This document shows positions 51,701-59,342 of a DNA stretch of 64,000 bases, in pieces. A model generated the notes under the pieces. The model was not told where the DNA came from, made no database searches, and saw only the letters and a program-made list of their open reading frames with translations. The translations under genes were made by a program, and so were the position numbers. The first letter of the stretch is position 1; each line of letters opens with the position of its first letter. Source of the DNA: Roseivirga sp. UBA6052 (lineage in GTDB: Bacteria > Bacteroidota > Bacteroidia > Cytophagales > Cyclobacteriaceae); assembly GCA_002427755.1 (NCBI GenBank), contig DIYO01000009.1, positions 747,296 to 811,295 on the forward strand, read 5' to 3'.

Positions 51701-54700
51701 GAACAGGGCCATATACATATAACTGGTCTAACGGAGCTACAAGTCAGGATTTAAGTGGTCTTACGGCTTCTGCCTACAACGTTACGGTTACTGATGCCAA
51801 CGGATGTACTGAGACTGCTGCTTTCAACATTACTAACCCACCATTGCTAGTACTTTCAAACACAGTTAACAATGTCAGTTGTTTTAACGCTGCCAATGGA
51901 AGTATTGCAGTCACACCTAGCGGAGGCGAGGGGCCTTATTCCTATTTGTGGTCCAACGGAGAAACATCTAGTACAGTGAATAACTTGTTGCCGGGTAATT
52001 ATAGTGTAGTAGTTACCGATGCAAGAGGGTGTACTGTCAATGATTCATTTGTTATTACTCAGCCGAATGCACTGGGTTTGAGCTACACCAAAACAGATGT
52101 TAATTGCTTCGGTAATAGTGATGGCACTATTGATATAACTGTCGTTGGAGGTACTGCTCCTTATGCTTACAGCTGGTCTACTGGAGCTTCCTCTGAAGAT
52201 TTGAATGGACTTTCAGCACAAGACTATACAGTTACCATTACCGATGCTAATGGTTGTACTATCTCGGAGACGGTTACGATTTCCCAACCGTCAGCCTCGC
52301 TAAGTATTGCTAATGTTGTAAACGACATATCTTGCTTTGGGGGGGCTGATGGCAACATTCAAATCACTCCTTCTGGAGGAACAGCACCGTATACCTATAA
52401 TTGGAACACGGGCAGTACATCATCCAATATTGCAGGTCTTGGTGTAGGCACGTATCAAGTTACTGTAACAGATGCTAACGGGTGTCAAGCAACGGATTCA
52501 TACTCTATAAGCATGCCTGCAGTATTATTAGCAGCAGGTACCGTATCGGATGTATCCTGTAATGGATCTATGAATGGTGCAATAGACTTAACAGTCTCGG
52601 GAGGAACAGGCCCTTACAATTATTTTTGGTCTAATGGCTCAACTTCCGAAGACCTTTCGGGTCTATCTGGTGGTAATTATAGCGTTACTATTACAGATGG
52701 TACCGGTTGTTCTTTAGTGAGAAATTTCACGGTAACTGAACCACTTCCTATTTCCGCAATCTCCACAATTAATAATGTAGACTGCTTTGGTGAAGCTGAT
52801 GGATCTATTGAACTTTCTGTATCTGGGGGTATTGGATCTTACACTTATTCATGGTCGAATGGAGAGACCACCAAAGACATCTTTAATCTCAGTGGAGGGA
52901 CCTACCAGGTTACCATCACAGATTCTAATGGCTGTGAGAACACCTTATCATATGATATTACAGAACCAGTTTCAGCACTTGAAATTACAGGAATAGTTTC
53001 TGATGAGCTGTGTAATGGTGATGGACAAGGTACCATTGACATTTCAGTTTCAGGCGGTACAGGCCCCTATACTTACTTCTGGAATACAGGTCAAACGACT
53101 CAAGACATTGCAGGTTTAACCCAAGGGAATTATCAGGTAACCATTACTGATGCTAACAATTGTACATTAACAAAAGTCTTTGCGGTTTCTGGCCCATCTC
53201 CTATATCTATTGCAGCTGTAGTCAATAACGTTTCATGTAACGGAAATACAGATGGTACTATCGATGTGGCTGTATCTGGTGGAACGGGACCTTATACTTA
53301 TCTATGGTCTAATGGTGCGGCTACTTCAAAAATTGAATACCTCGCTACTGGAACTTATAGTGTTACCATTACCGATGGCAACGGATGTCAGTCATTCGGT
53401 AACTATACAATTACAGAACCTTTACCATTATCTGCCAATGCTTCAGTTCAAGGCGTAACATGTTTCGGAGATGACAATGGCCAAATAGATTTGAATGTTT
53501 CCGGAGGTAATGCTCCATATTCATATAGCTGGTCGAATGGATCGAGTAACCAAGATCTCCAAAATTTGAATGGGGGAGATTATACAGTAACCATAACCGA
53601 TTCTAAAGGCTGTTCATTAGAGCAAACATTTAGTGTAAGCGCACCTACAGCCGCTCTTTTGGTCTCTCCAACTATTTCAGATGCCCTCTGTAATAATGAT
53701 CCTTCTGGTGGCGTGGTTTTAGATGTATCCGGAGGAACAGCTCCCTATAGTTTTAATTGGAGTAATGGATCAAGTCAGAAAGATATTACGAATGTTTTTG
53801 CAGGAGAATATGAATATGTGGTTACCGATGCTAATGGATGTAGCTTCTCTCAAACTGTAACGATTAGCCAACCGGAGGCGATTTCAGTTTCTTTTGATGT
53901 TGTCAACTCAACTTGTTTGGGAGATACGGACGGTTCCGTTAGAACCACAGTGAGCGGAGGGAATGGTCCTTACACTTATGTTTGGTCTAATGGTTCTACA
54001 GCTTCAGATATTATCAATGTTCAAGGTGGTACTTACAATGTTACCATCACTGATGCTTCCGGATGCTCAATTACTGAGGCGGTGTCTGTTGGTGATTCAA
54101 GAGACTTAGTAGTCAGTATTCAAAAGCAAGATGTGCTTTGTAAGGGAGAATCTACTGGTACAATAGATTTGAGTGTATCAGGTGGGAGCGGGAACTACAC
54201 CTACACTTGGGATGATGGAGAAACAACTACCAGCCGTTCTAATCTATTGGCAGGAGTGTATCGGATTGTGATTGTAGATGATTCTGGTTGCGGTACATCT
54301 TCAAGCATCGTTATTGGCGAGCCTTCTGAGTCTTTATCTGTAGAAATATCTGGAACCACAAACCTTGCTTGCTTTGGAGATAATGGAGGTACACTGTTGG
54401 CTACCCCATCTGGTGGTGTTGCACCATATACATACTTATGGAGCAATGGTGCGAGAACTTCATCTTTGGAAGGTTTAATTGCTGATAGCTATACCGTTAC
54501 GGTCACCGATGCTAATGGTTGTATTTCTCAGGCTACAAGTCGAATTATTCAACCGGAATCTCCCATTCAAATTAATGTTTCCGGTAATCTCGATCTGTCC
54601 TGCAATGGTCAGTCAGATGGTCATATCAATTTGGAGGTTTCTGGAGGTTCGGGCAATTACCAATACTTATGGAGCACCGGCTCTCAAGAGTCTGGAATTA

Positions 54701-56244
54701 CAGGATTGAGTGCCGGGGATTATACTGTTAGGGTTATCGATGAAAATGGTTGCGTAGAAGAAAGAATTTTCACCATTTCAGAACCTGATGAACTTATCAT
54801 CGAAAGTACGAGGGTTAATGAGAGCCAGTGTTTTGATGATAGAAACGGTTCAATTGAATTGGATATTAGTGGCGGAACAGGTCCATTTACCTATCAATGG
54901 TCTACAGGAGCCACTACTAAGAACCTGATAGGCATAAGCTCAGGTGAGTATGAGGTGAGCATAACAGATGCAAATGGTTGTAGTGTCTCTTCTACTTTTT
55001 CATTGGCAGATCCTGAGCGGTTTGTGCTTTCTCCTGAGATTCAGCCCATCAGCTGTAGAGGGGCAAACGATGCTACTATTTCTTTAAACATTGAAGGTGG
55101 AATCGGTCCTATGAATATCCAATGGAATACTGGAGACAATCAAGAGACCATAACCAATATATCACCTGGTGAATACAATGTTTTAGTAACAGATAAGAAT
55201 GGTTGTACACTGCAGAGTACTTTCAACATTGTTGAGCCATTCGACCTTTCATTAGATGCATTTGTAGAAGAAGCCGCTCGTTGTAATGATCCAAGAAGTG
55301 GCAGAGTCAATCTGATCGTCTCAGGTGGGTCTGAGCCTTACAGGTACCGTTGGTCAAGTGGTGATACTACTTCTAATATTACAGATGTATTGCCCGGTAC
55401 CTATGTGGTTGAAGTGACCGATAAATTCAACTGTACTGTTCAAGGAACATATACAGTATTACAACCTGAGCCGCTCCAAATCGGACTGTCTACTGAACCC
55501 TTTACAGATTGTGAGAATAGAATTGCAGGTGTAGTTGTCAAAGCTGATGTGAAAGGTGGCATCGGAAACTATGTTTATTCGTGGTCAAAAGGGGATAGTC
55601 CTACCAATGAAGTGATCCTCACAGAAGCTGGACGTGTCACCATTGAGGTATCTGATTTTAGAGGCTGCTTTCAAATGAATTCTATTGACATAGACATTCC
55701 TGAACTGGGTGAAGCAGATTTCAATTATAATGCAAGGTCTATAGATGAAACAGGTGATTTAGCGGCTAATGATCCTGTGAGTTTCTTTGATCTCAGTGTA
55801 GGTGAGGTTATCGATTGGCACTGGGATTTTGGTGATGGTTTCGACTCAAATGAGATAGATCCTATTCATACTTATGATGCACCCGGTACATATGAGGTTA
55901 CCCTTACAGTTACTGATAGAACAGGTTGCCAAGCCTTAAAAACTACCATATTAGAGATTACAGAGGGCTATCGCGTAATGGTACCAAATGCTTTCACACC
56001 GAATGGAGATGGCAAGAATGATTTTTTCAGACCGCAATTGCTGGGTTTAGAGAAAGTACAACTCATCATTTATAACACTTGGGGAGAGGTGGTCTTTAGC
56101 ACAGAAGACCTCGAAACCAAAGGTTGGAATGGAATGGTCAACGGCTTGCCTGCCGAAAACGGCAATTATGTCTACAAGCTCATCGGTCTCAGCTTCAATG
56201 GTCTGGAAGTCGAAAGAGACGGAATCTTCGCCTTAATCAAATAG
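48724..56244 (+). CDS. Giant SprB-repeat surface adhesin with PKD and gliding-motility C-terminal domain
   Basis: A 2506-residue surface protein. The signal peptide ends about residue 32 (SLAQ). About thirty SprB-type repeats of roughly 75 residues follow (about 34-2325), each with a D-x-x-C-x-G start, a SGGTGPYTYSWSNG core and a TDANGC strand. Then come a PKD domain (about 2335-2412; HWDFGDGFD, HTYDAPGTYEVTLTV) and the gliding-motility-associated C-terminal domain (about 2416-2506; VPNAFTPNGDGKNDFF, NTWGEVVFST, GWNG, YVYKL). This type-B domain directs secretion by the type IX system with help of a PorP/SprF protein, which is encoded one base downstream. SprB in Flavobacterium is the mobile adhesin of gliding. 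Each repeat has two cysteines, so disulfides or metal-free stabilisation are likely. Confidence 0.95.
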   Translation: MYFTTKKEHVIRIFIVSMTMLCSFFGQESLAQNPVISSVNVNSCVGSITISVTSGVAPYTYEWKDDLGNVLPFTTFIASGLAAGDYTVEVTDNNGNSTGAATYTVTNPPDLVGSVVVNDVSCRGDSDAQVIITMANGNPGYDWELFNGGMSSISSGSVAFPSNIITLGGLGVGNYTVSVTDQDGCTGDINFTVTQPADFLAVNIASSTDATCFDSTDGTITANPTGGWGDYVYQWERVSDGAIVGSTQTVTGLAPGQYRLNLSDRFGTGCTVVSGNVTIGSPPQIIASETITNTLCNGDANGSIDISVSGGVGPYTYLWNTGSTSEDLGSLLAGSYSVTVTDAVGCTALFNYTITEPAVLAVVVNKTDIACFGDISGSITTTVSGGTGPYTYSWSNGNTTANLSSLSVGTYDLTVTDANGCTTSVNGTTISQPASALTFDSSTETLPSCFGGNDGSIDVTFSGGTGPYTYLWSDAQTGATATNLSSGIYSVTATDANGCTFVQNITLNDPVRINVSATLNTPSCNAGANGSITVSASNGTAPYTYNWNTGDSGPTINGIVAGNYAVTVTDATGCSVVENYTLGEPAPLLSNATKNDISCNGLTDGNISVLPSGGTGPYTYLWSTGATSNSITGLTAGNYSVAVTDANGCAINENFTVVDPAPIGLSTTIQDVLCKGASTGSIDLSVSGGTAPYTYLWSNGSNTEDLSTLTAGTYSVIVQDAGSCSVNLNVTINEPTTVLTLTGATSDISCNGGNNGSIDLTVTGGDGPYTYSWSSGPTTEDVTNLGPGNYSVSVTDANGCIKSLGFTLTEPAPLAINGTQTNITCNGNIDGTISTAVSGGTAPYTYSWSDDISVSSANRSNLSTGVYTLTTTDANGCQVVESFTITEPSILNATAITQNISCFGELTGSINLSPTGGVAPYTFSWSNGALTEDLAGLASGTYTVNVTDANGCVFNASYTLTQPTSALAITSNVSQISCNGLIDGAIDIEVSGGTGPYTYNWSNGATSQDLSGLTASAYNVTVTDANGCTETAAFNITNPPLLVLSNTVNNVSCFNAANGSIAVTPSGGEGPYSYLWSNGETSSTVNNLLPGNYSVVVTDARGCTVNDSFVITQPNALGLSYTKTDVNCFGNSDGTIDITVVGGTAPYAYSWSTGASSEDLNGLSAQDYTVTITDANGCTISETVTISQPSASLSIANVVNDISCFGGADGNIQITPSGGTAPYTYNWNTGSTSSNIAGLGVGTYQVTVTDANGCQATDSYSISMPAVLLAAGTVSDVSCNGSMNGAIDLTVSGGTGPYNYFWSNGSTSEDLSGLSGGNYSVTITDGTGCSLVRNFTVTEPLPISAISTINNVDCFGEADGSIELSVSGGIGSYTYSWSNGETTKDIFNLSGGTYQVTITDSNGCENTLSYDITEPVSALEITGIVSDELCNGDGQGTIDISVSGGTGPYTYFWNTGQTTQDIAGLTQGNYQVTITDANNCTLTKVFAVSGPSPISIAAVVNNVSCNGNTDGTIDVAVSGGTGPYTYLWSNGAATSKIEYLATGTYSVTITDGNGCQSFGNYTITEPLPLSANASVQGVTCFGDDNGQIDLNVSGGNAPYSYSWSNGSSNQDLQNLNGGDYTVTITDSKGCSLEQTFSVSAPTAALLVSPTISDALCNNDPSGGVVLDVSGGTAPYSFNWSNGSSQKDITNVFAGEYEYVVTDANGCSFSQTVTISQPEAISVSFDVVNSTCLGDTDGSVRTTVSGGNGPYTYVWSNGSTASDIINVQGGTYNVTITDASGCSITEAVSVGDSRDLVVSIQKQDVLCKGESTGTIDLSVSGGSGNYTYTWDDGETTTSRSNLLAGVYRIVIVDDSGCGTSSSIVIGEPSESLSVEISGTTNLACFGDNGGTLLATPSGGVAPYTYLWSNGARTSSLEGLIADSYTVTVTDANGCISQATSRIIQPESPIQINVSGNLDLSCNGQSDGHINLEVSGGSGNYQYLWSTGSQESGITGLSAGDYTVRVIDENGCVEERIFTISEPDELIIESTRVNESQCFDDRNGSIELDISGGTGPFTYQWSTGATTKNLIGISSGEYEVSITDANGCSVSSTFSLADPERFVLSPEIQPISCRGANDATISLNIEGGIGPMNIQWNTGDNQETITNISPGEYNVLVTDKNGCTLQSTFNIVEPFDLSLDAFVEEAARCNDPRSGRVNLIVSGGSEPYRYRWSSGDTTSNITDVLPGTYVVEVTDKFNCTVQGTYTVLQPEPLQIGLSTEPFTDCENRIAGVVVKADVKGGIGNYVYSWSKGDSPTNEVILTEAGRVTIEVSDFRGCFQMNSIDIDIPELGEADFNYNARSIDETGDLAANDPVSFFDLSVGEVIDWHWDFGDGFDSNEIDPIHTYDAPGTYEVTLTVTDRTGCQALKTTILEITEGYRVMVPNAFTPNGDGKNDFFRPQLLGLEKVQLIIYNTWGEVVFSTEDLETKGWNGMVNGLPAENGNYVYKLIGLSFNGLEVERDGIFALIK
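48820..55710 (+). repeat. SprB repeat array, about 30 units of about 225 bp, inside the adhesin gene
   Basis: I count 30 units by their D-x-x-C starts; units 1-3 and the last few are diverged. The stretch 50728-54123 (units 9-23) shows a higher-order period: unit lengths from unit 12 to 23 are 76, 75, 75 residues repeated exactly four times (226 residues, 678 bp), and the 76-residue unit always has a proline-rich linker of the type QPTSALAI. The nucleotide sequences of units differ a lot, so the array is old or under diversifying pressure. Confidence 0.85.
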
Positions 56245-56245
56245 A

Positions 56246-57268
56246 ATGAAACGATTGATATTGATACTGATCTTCATGGGGGAACTCACAATAAACTTGT
56301 TTGCACAAGATCCTCAGTTCTCCCAATTTTATGCTTCGCCTTTATATCTGAACCCAGCACTTACAGGTTCCACAGATAGGGCTAGAGCAGGTATCAATTA
56401 TCGAAATCAGTGGCCAAGTCTTACACATTCCTTTACAACCGTTTCTGCTTATGTGGACTACTTCGTGAAAAGCATGGAATCTGGCTTTGGTGTAATGGTT
56501 AACCAGCACAATGAGAGCTTCTTGGACTTTAAATCTTCTGAGCTTTCCTTACTCTATTCGTATAAGTTACAAGTCTCTAAAGACTTAGTCATAAGAACCG
56601 GAATCCAAGGTTCCTATTTTCAGAAGACCTTAAATTTCGAACACTTGGTTTTCGGTAATCAAATCGACATTGAGAATGGGCAAGTCATAGGACCAAGTGG
56701 AGAAGTCTTTGACAGAGGTGCGGTCGTAGATTTTGGTTCTATTTCGGCTGGTACGCTGTTCTATACCAATAAAACATGGATTGGTCTGAGTTTTCATCAT
56801 ATCAATCAACCCAATCAGTCTTTTATCGATCAGGAGAGTAGATTGGATAGAAAGTTTTCCGTCCATGCAGGCCACAAAATTATGTTCACTAAGGGCAGAA
56901 GACTCAGAACAGTTGCCTATCAATTTCAAGAACGGTCGGCAACCTTTGCGATTAATTATAAGAAGCAAGGAGGCTTCAATCAGCTTGATGCCGGTCTGCA
57001 GCTTTATTTTCAACCCCTAGTGCTAGGAGCATGGTACAGAGGTATTCCAATTCAAAGCGTTAATCGAGTATTTAAAAACGAATCTATCATAGCCCTAGTA
57101 GGGCTAGAATTGAGCAATGACCTAGCGGTAGGGTATAGTTATGACTTCACGGTTTCTAGATTAGCCGGGTCAACGGGTGGTGCGCATGAAATATCGCTTA
57201 CACTTGCCTTTGGCAAAATTATAAAACGGACCAGACGAGATACTATCCTCCCATGTTTTCAATATTAA
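56246..57268 (+). CDS. PorP/SprF family type IX secretion outer-membrane protein
   Basis: A 340-residue outer-membrane beta-barrel of the PorP/SprF family. The signal peptide ends in LFAQ and is followed at once by the family hallmark DPQFSQFYASPLYLNPALTGS. NYRNQWPSL and the later barrel strands (SFHHINQPNQSF, VGYSYDFTVSRL, AHEISLTLAF) also fit. SprF-type proteins are needed to secrete or attach SprB-like proteins with type-B C-terminal domains. It begins one base after the adhesin stop, so the two are one operon and probably a dedicated pair. An OmpA-like C-terminal domain is absent. Confidence 0.95.
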   Translation: MKRLILILIFMGELTINLFAQDPQFSQFYASPLYLNPALTGSTDRARAGINYRNQWPSLTHSFTTVSAYVDYFVKSMESGFGVMVNQHNESFLDFKSSELSLLYSYKLQVSKDLVIRTGIQGSYFQKTLNFEHLVFGNQIDIENGQVIGPSGEVFDRGAVVDFGSISAGTLFYTNKTWIGLSFHHINQPNQSFIDQESRLDRKFSVHAGHKIMFTKGRRLRTVAYQFQERSATFAINYKKQGGFNQLDAGLQLYFQPLVLGAWYRGIPIQSVNRVFKNESIIALVGLELSNDLAVGYSYDFTVSRLAGSTGGAHEISLTLAFGKIIKRTRRDTILPCFQY

Positions 57269-57331
57269 CATTTAAGGAAATATTGTTGATCAAATGAGTT
57301 GTGGATTGTATTTTCCATAAACTCAAAGGTC

Positions 57332-58834
57332 ATGAAGCGCATACCATTACTACCGTTTACAATTCTTCTATTCATAGCTTTCTTTTTCTCTTCTTGTCAA
57401 GAAAAAGCACCATATATACTTAAAGGAACAGCCCTGAATTCTACAGGAGATTCTTTGTTTGTTTCTCTTCCTTCTTATGGGGTAAGCTTTTTTAGCACTA
57501 ATAGTATGAAGGTTCCTCTTGGTGAGAATGGAGAATTCGAATTCGTAATTCCAGCAAGCGAAAAGGGTTTTGCTAAAATGTTTCATAGAGGTACAAGGCG
57601 TTACTACGAGTTTTGGATTCAATCTGGAGTTAAAGATTCTATTGTAATTGATTACGAGGCTAAAGAGGCACCTTTATTTTTTGGTGATAGAGCTGAAGTT
57701 TTAGCCTTCGAAGCATCCACCGAACGCGCTTCTTATTTCCATTCAAACGACAAAGTATATTGGCAGTATTACAAAGACTCTGTCATATCAGAACTTCAGT
57801 CTAAGATTGAGCAAAAAAAAGAAGATGAGCGAATAGCGCTTACGTCATTCAAAGAAAATGGTCTTGTCAGTCAAGAACACCTAGACGCATTTATGATTAA
57901 TTCAGAATATCATTGGAAGAATGTGATTTCATCGGTTTACTGGCATCACTATTTCTATAAATATGAATTAGAAAGAGAAAGCATTTATAATGATGAATGG
58001 GATAAAGCATTTAAGTCACTATTTGAGGGTATTAATCTCAATGATGAAGACGCTCAATTCTCTAGGTACTATTTCGATTTTATGAAAGAGTACGCTATGG
58101 TTACAAGTGTTTGGAACAAAGTCGAAATTGATACCACTTTATCACAAAAGGAAAGGGTGGATGCATCCCATAACCGAAAGATTCAAAATATTAAGGATCT
58201 TTTTGAAGGTAAGATGGAGGAACTAATGTGGAGCGATTACATTTTCAATGCTGCTATTCAAAGAAGATTTGAAAAATCTATTCTAGATTCCTATGACGAT
58301 TTTGTTCAGGTATACCCAGAAAGCGAGTATATAAAACCAATGGTAAAGTACATGGAGCCTATTCGTGACTATCATGTAAAACTGGAGCAACCCATGTCTG
58401 ATAAGATCATTATGATAGATAATGCTCACGAGTACACTGAATTTGAACAGATAGTTGAGCCATACAAAGGAGAACTAGTCTTTATTGACATGTGGGCCAC
58501 TTGGTGTGGACCATGTAAGATAGAATTTGAGCATAAGGAAGAGCTTTACGAATTTGTAGACGGCAAATCGATCAAACTGGTATACTTATCATCTGACAGA
58601 GACAAAGACGAAGAGAAGTGGAAAGAGATGGTGAATTTTTATGGCTTGGAGGGCGTGAACATGCGCATATCTCAAGACTTATTCTGGAAAATCTGGAAAG
58701 ATATGTTAGGCAGCGAAGTGGCTTCTATACCACGTTATTTGATTGTTGATCGTGATGGGAAACTAATTGTTGAGGAGGCTGCTAAGCCAAGTGATGGACA
58801 GAAGCTCTACGATCAATTGGCTAAATATCTTTAG
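57332..58834 (+). CDS. TlpA-like thioredoxin-domain lipoprotein
   Basis: A 500-residue envelope thiol-disulfide protein. The start is ATG 57332 (MKRIPLLPFTILLFIAFFFS), giving a lipoprotein signal with the cysteine in SSC; the frame is open 33 bp further up from a TTG but without a better signal. Residues about 25-120 resemble the beta-rich DUF4369-type domain, the middle (about 130-350) is helical and unrecognised, and the C-terminal part is a thioredoxin/redoxin fold with the active site WATWCGPCK (about 392-400) and cis-proline in ASIPRYLIVD. It probably reduces or resolves disulfides of secreted proteins; its place after the cysteine-rich adhesin operon is suggestive only. Confidence 0.9.
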   Translation: MKRIPLLPFTILLFIAFFFSSCQEKAPYILKGTALNSTGDSLFVSLPSYGVSFFSTNSMKVPLGENGEFEFVIPASEKGFAKMFHRGTRRYYEFWIQSGVKDSIVIDYEAKEAPLFFGDRAEVLAFEASTERASYFHSNDKVYWQYYKDSVISELQSKIEQKKEDERIALTSFKENGLVSQEHLDAFMINSEYHWKNVISSVYWHHYFYKYELERESIYNDEWDKAFKSLFEGINLNDEDAQFSRYYFDFMKEYAMVTSVWNKVEIDTTLSQKERVDASHNRKIQNIKDLFEGKMEELMWSDYIFNAAIQRRFEKSILDSYDDFVQVYPESEYIKPMVKYMEPIRDYHVKLEQPMSDKIIMIDNAHEYTEFEQIVEPYKGELVFIDMWATWCGPCKIEFEHKEELYEFVDGKSIKLVYLSSDRDKDEEKWKEMVNFYGLEGVNMRISQDLFWKIWKDMLGSEVASIPRYLIVDRDGKLIVEEAAKPSDGQKLYDQLAKYL

Positions 58835-58856
58835 TTGATTTTTCTAAATTGCTTCC

Positions 58857-59342
58857 ATGAAGGTTCTTATTATTCAGACTGGAGGCACCATTGACAAAGA
58901 CTATCCTAAAACCAATAAAGGCTATGCTTTCGAAATAGATGAACCGGCCGTTGAAAGAATCTTTGAGAGAGTACTCCCTGGATTCGAATATGAAGTGATC
59001 AGCTTGCTCAGAAAAGATAGCTTAGAAATTACAGATGACGATCGGGTCCTAATTAAGTCTACCATTGAATCTTCCAGTGCCAATAAAATTCTTATCACTC
59101 ACGGCTCTGATACCATGCCTGAGACCGGACGATTCTTAGGTAATTTAAAACATAAAGCGATTATTCTTACGGGTGCCTATCGTCCAGAACGATTTAATGG
59201 TTCAGACGCAGATTTTAATATAGGAACCGCTTTAGGAGCCCTCAACATGATTGAAGAAGGCACCTTTATCGCTATGAATGGTTTAATTCTAAGTCCTGAA
59301 AACTGCAACAAGGATTCCCTAACTGGAAAGTTCTACTCGTAA
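58857..59342 (+). CDS. Short asparaginase-domain protein
   Basis: A 161-residue protein that corresponds to the N-terminal half of type I/II L-asparaginases (usual length about 330). The two catalytic threonine regions are intact: IQTGGTIDK at residues 6-14 and THGSDTM (about 80-86), with LTGAYRPERF after them. The C-terminal domain, which completes the active site in the dimer, is missing, and no frameshifted remainder is present downstream, where an unrelated gene lies in the opposite direction. Short proteins of this kind occur as an independent subgroup, so it may be a functional enzyme of changed specificity. The end overlaps the convergent permease gene by 10 bp. Confidence 0.85.
   Translation: MKVLIIQTGGTIDKDYPKTNKGYAFEIDEPAVERIFERVLPGFEYEVISLLRKDSLEITDDDRVLIKSTIESSSANKILITHGSDTMPETGRFLGNLKHKAIILTGAYRPERFNGSDADFNIGTALGALNMIEEGTFIAMNGLILSPENCNKDSLTGKFYS

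Noticed and set aside
48820..55710. CRISPR-like or satellite repeat
   Set aside because: The 225-bp units are codon-phased, keep an open frame for 2506 residues and match the SprB repeat pattern; there are no short identical repeats with unique spacers.
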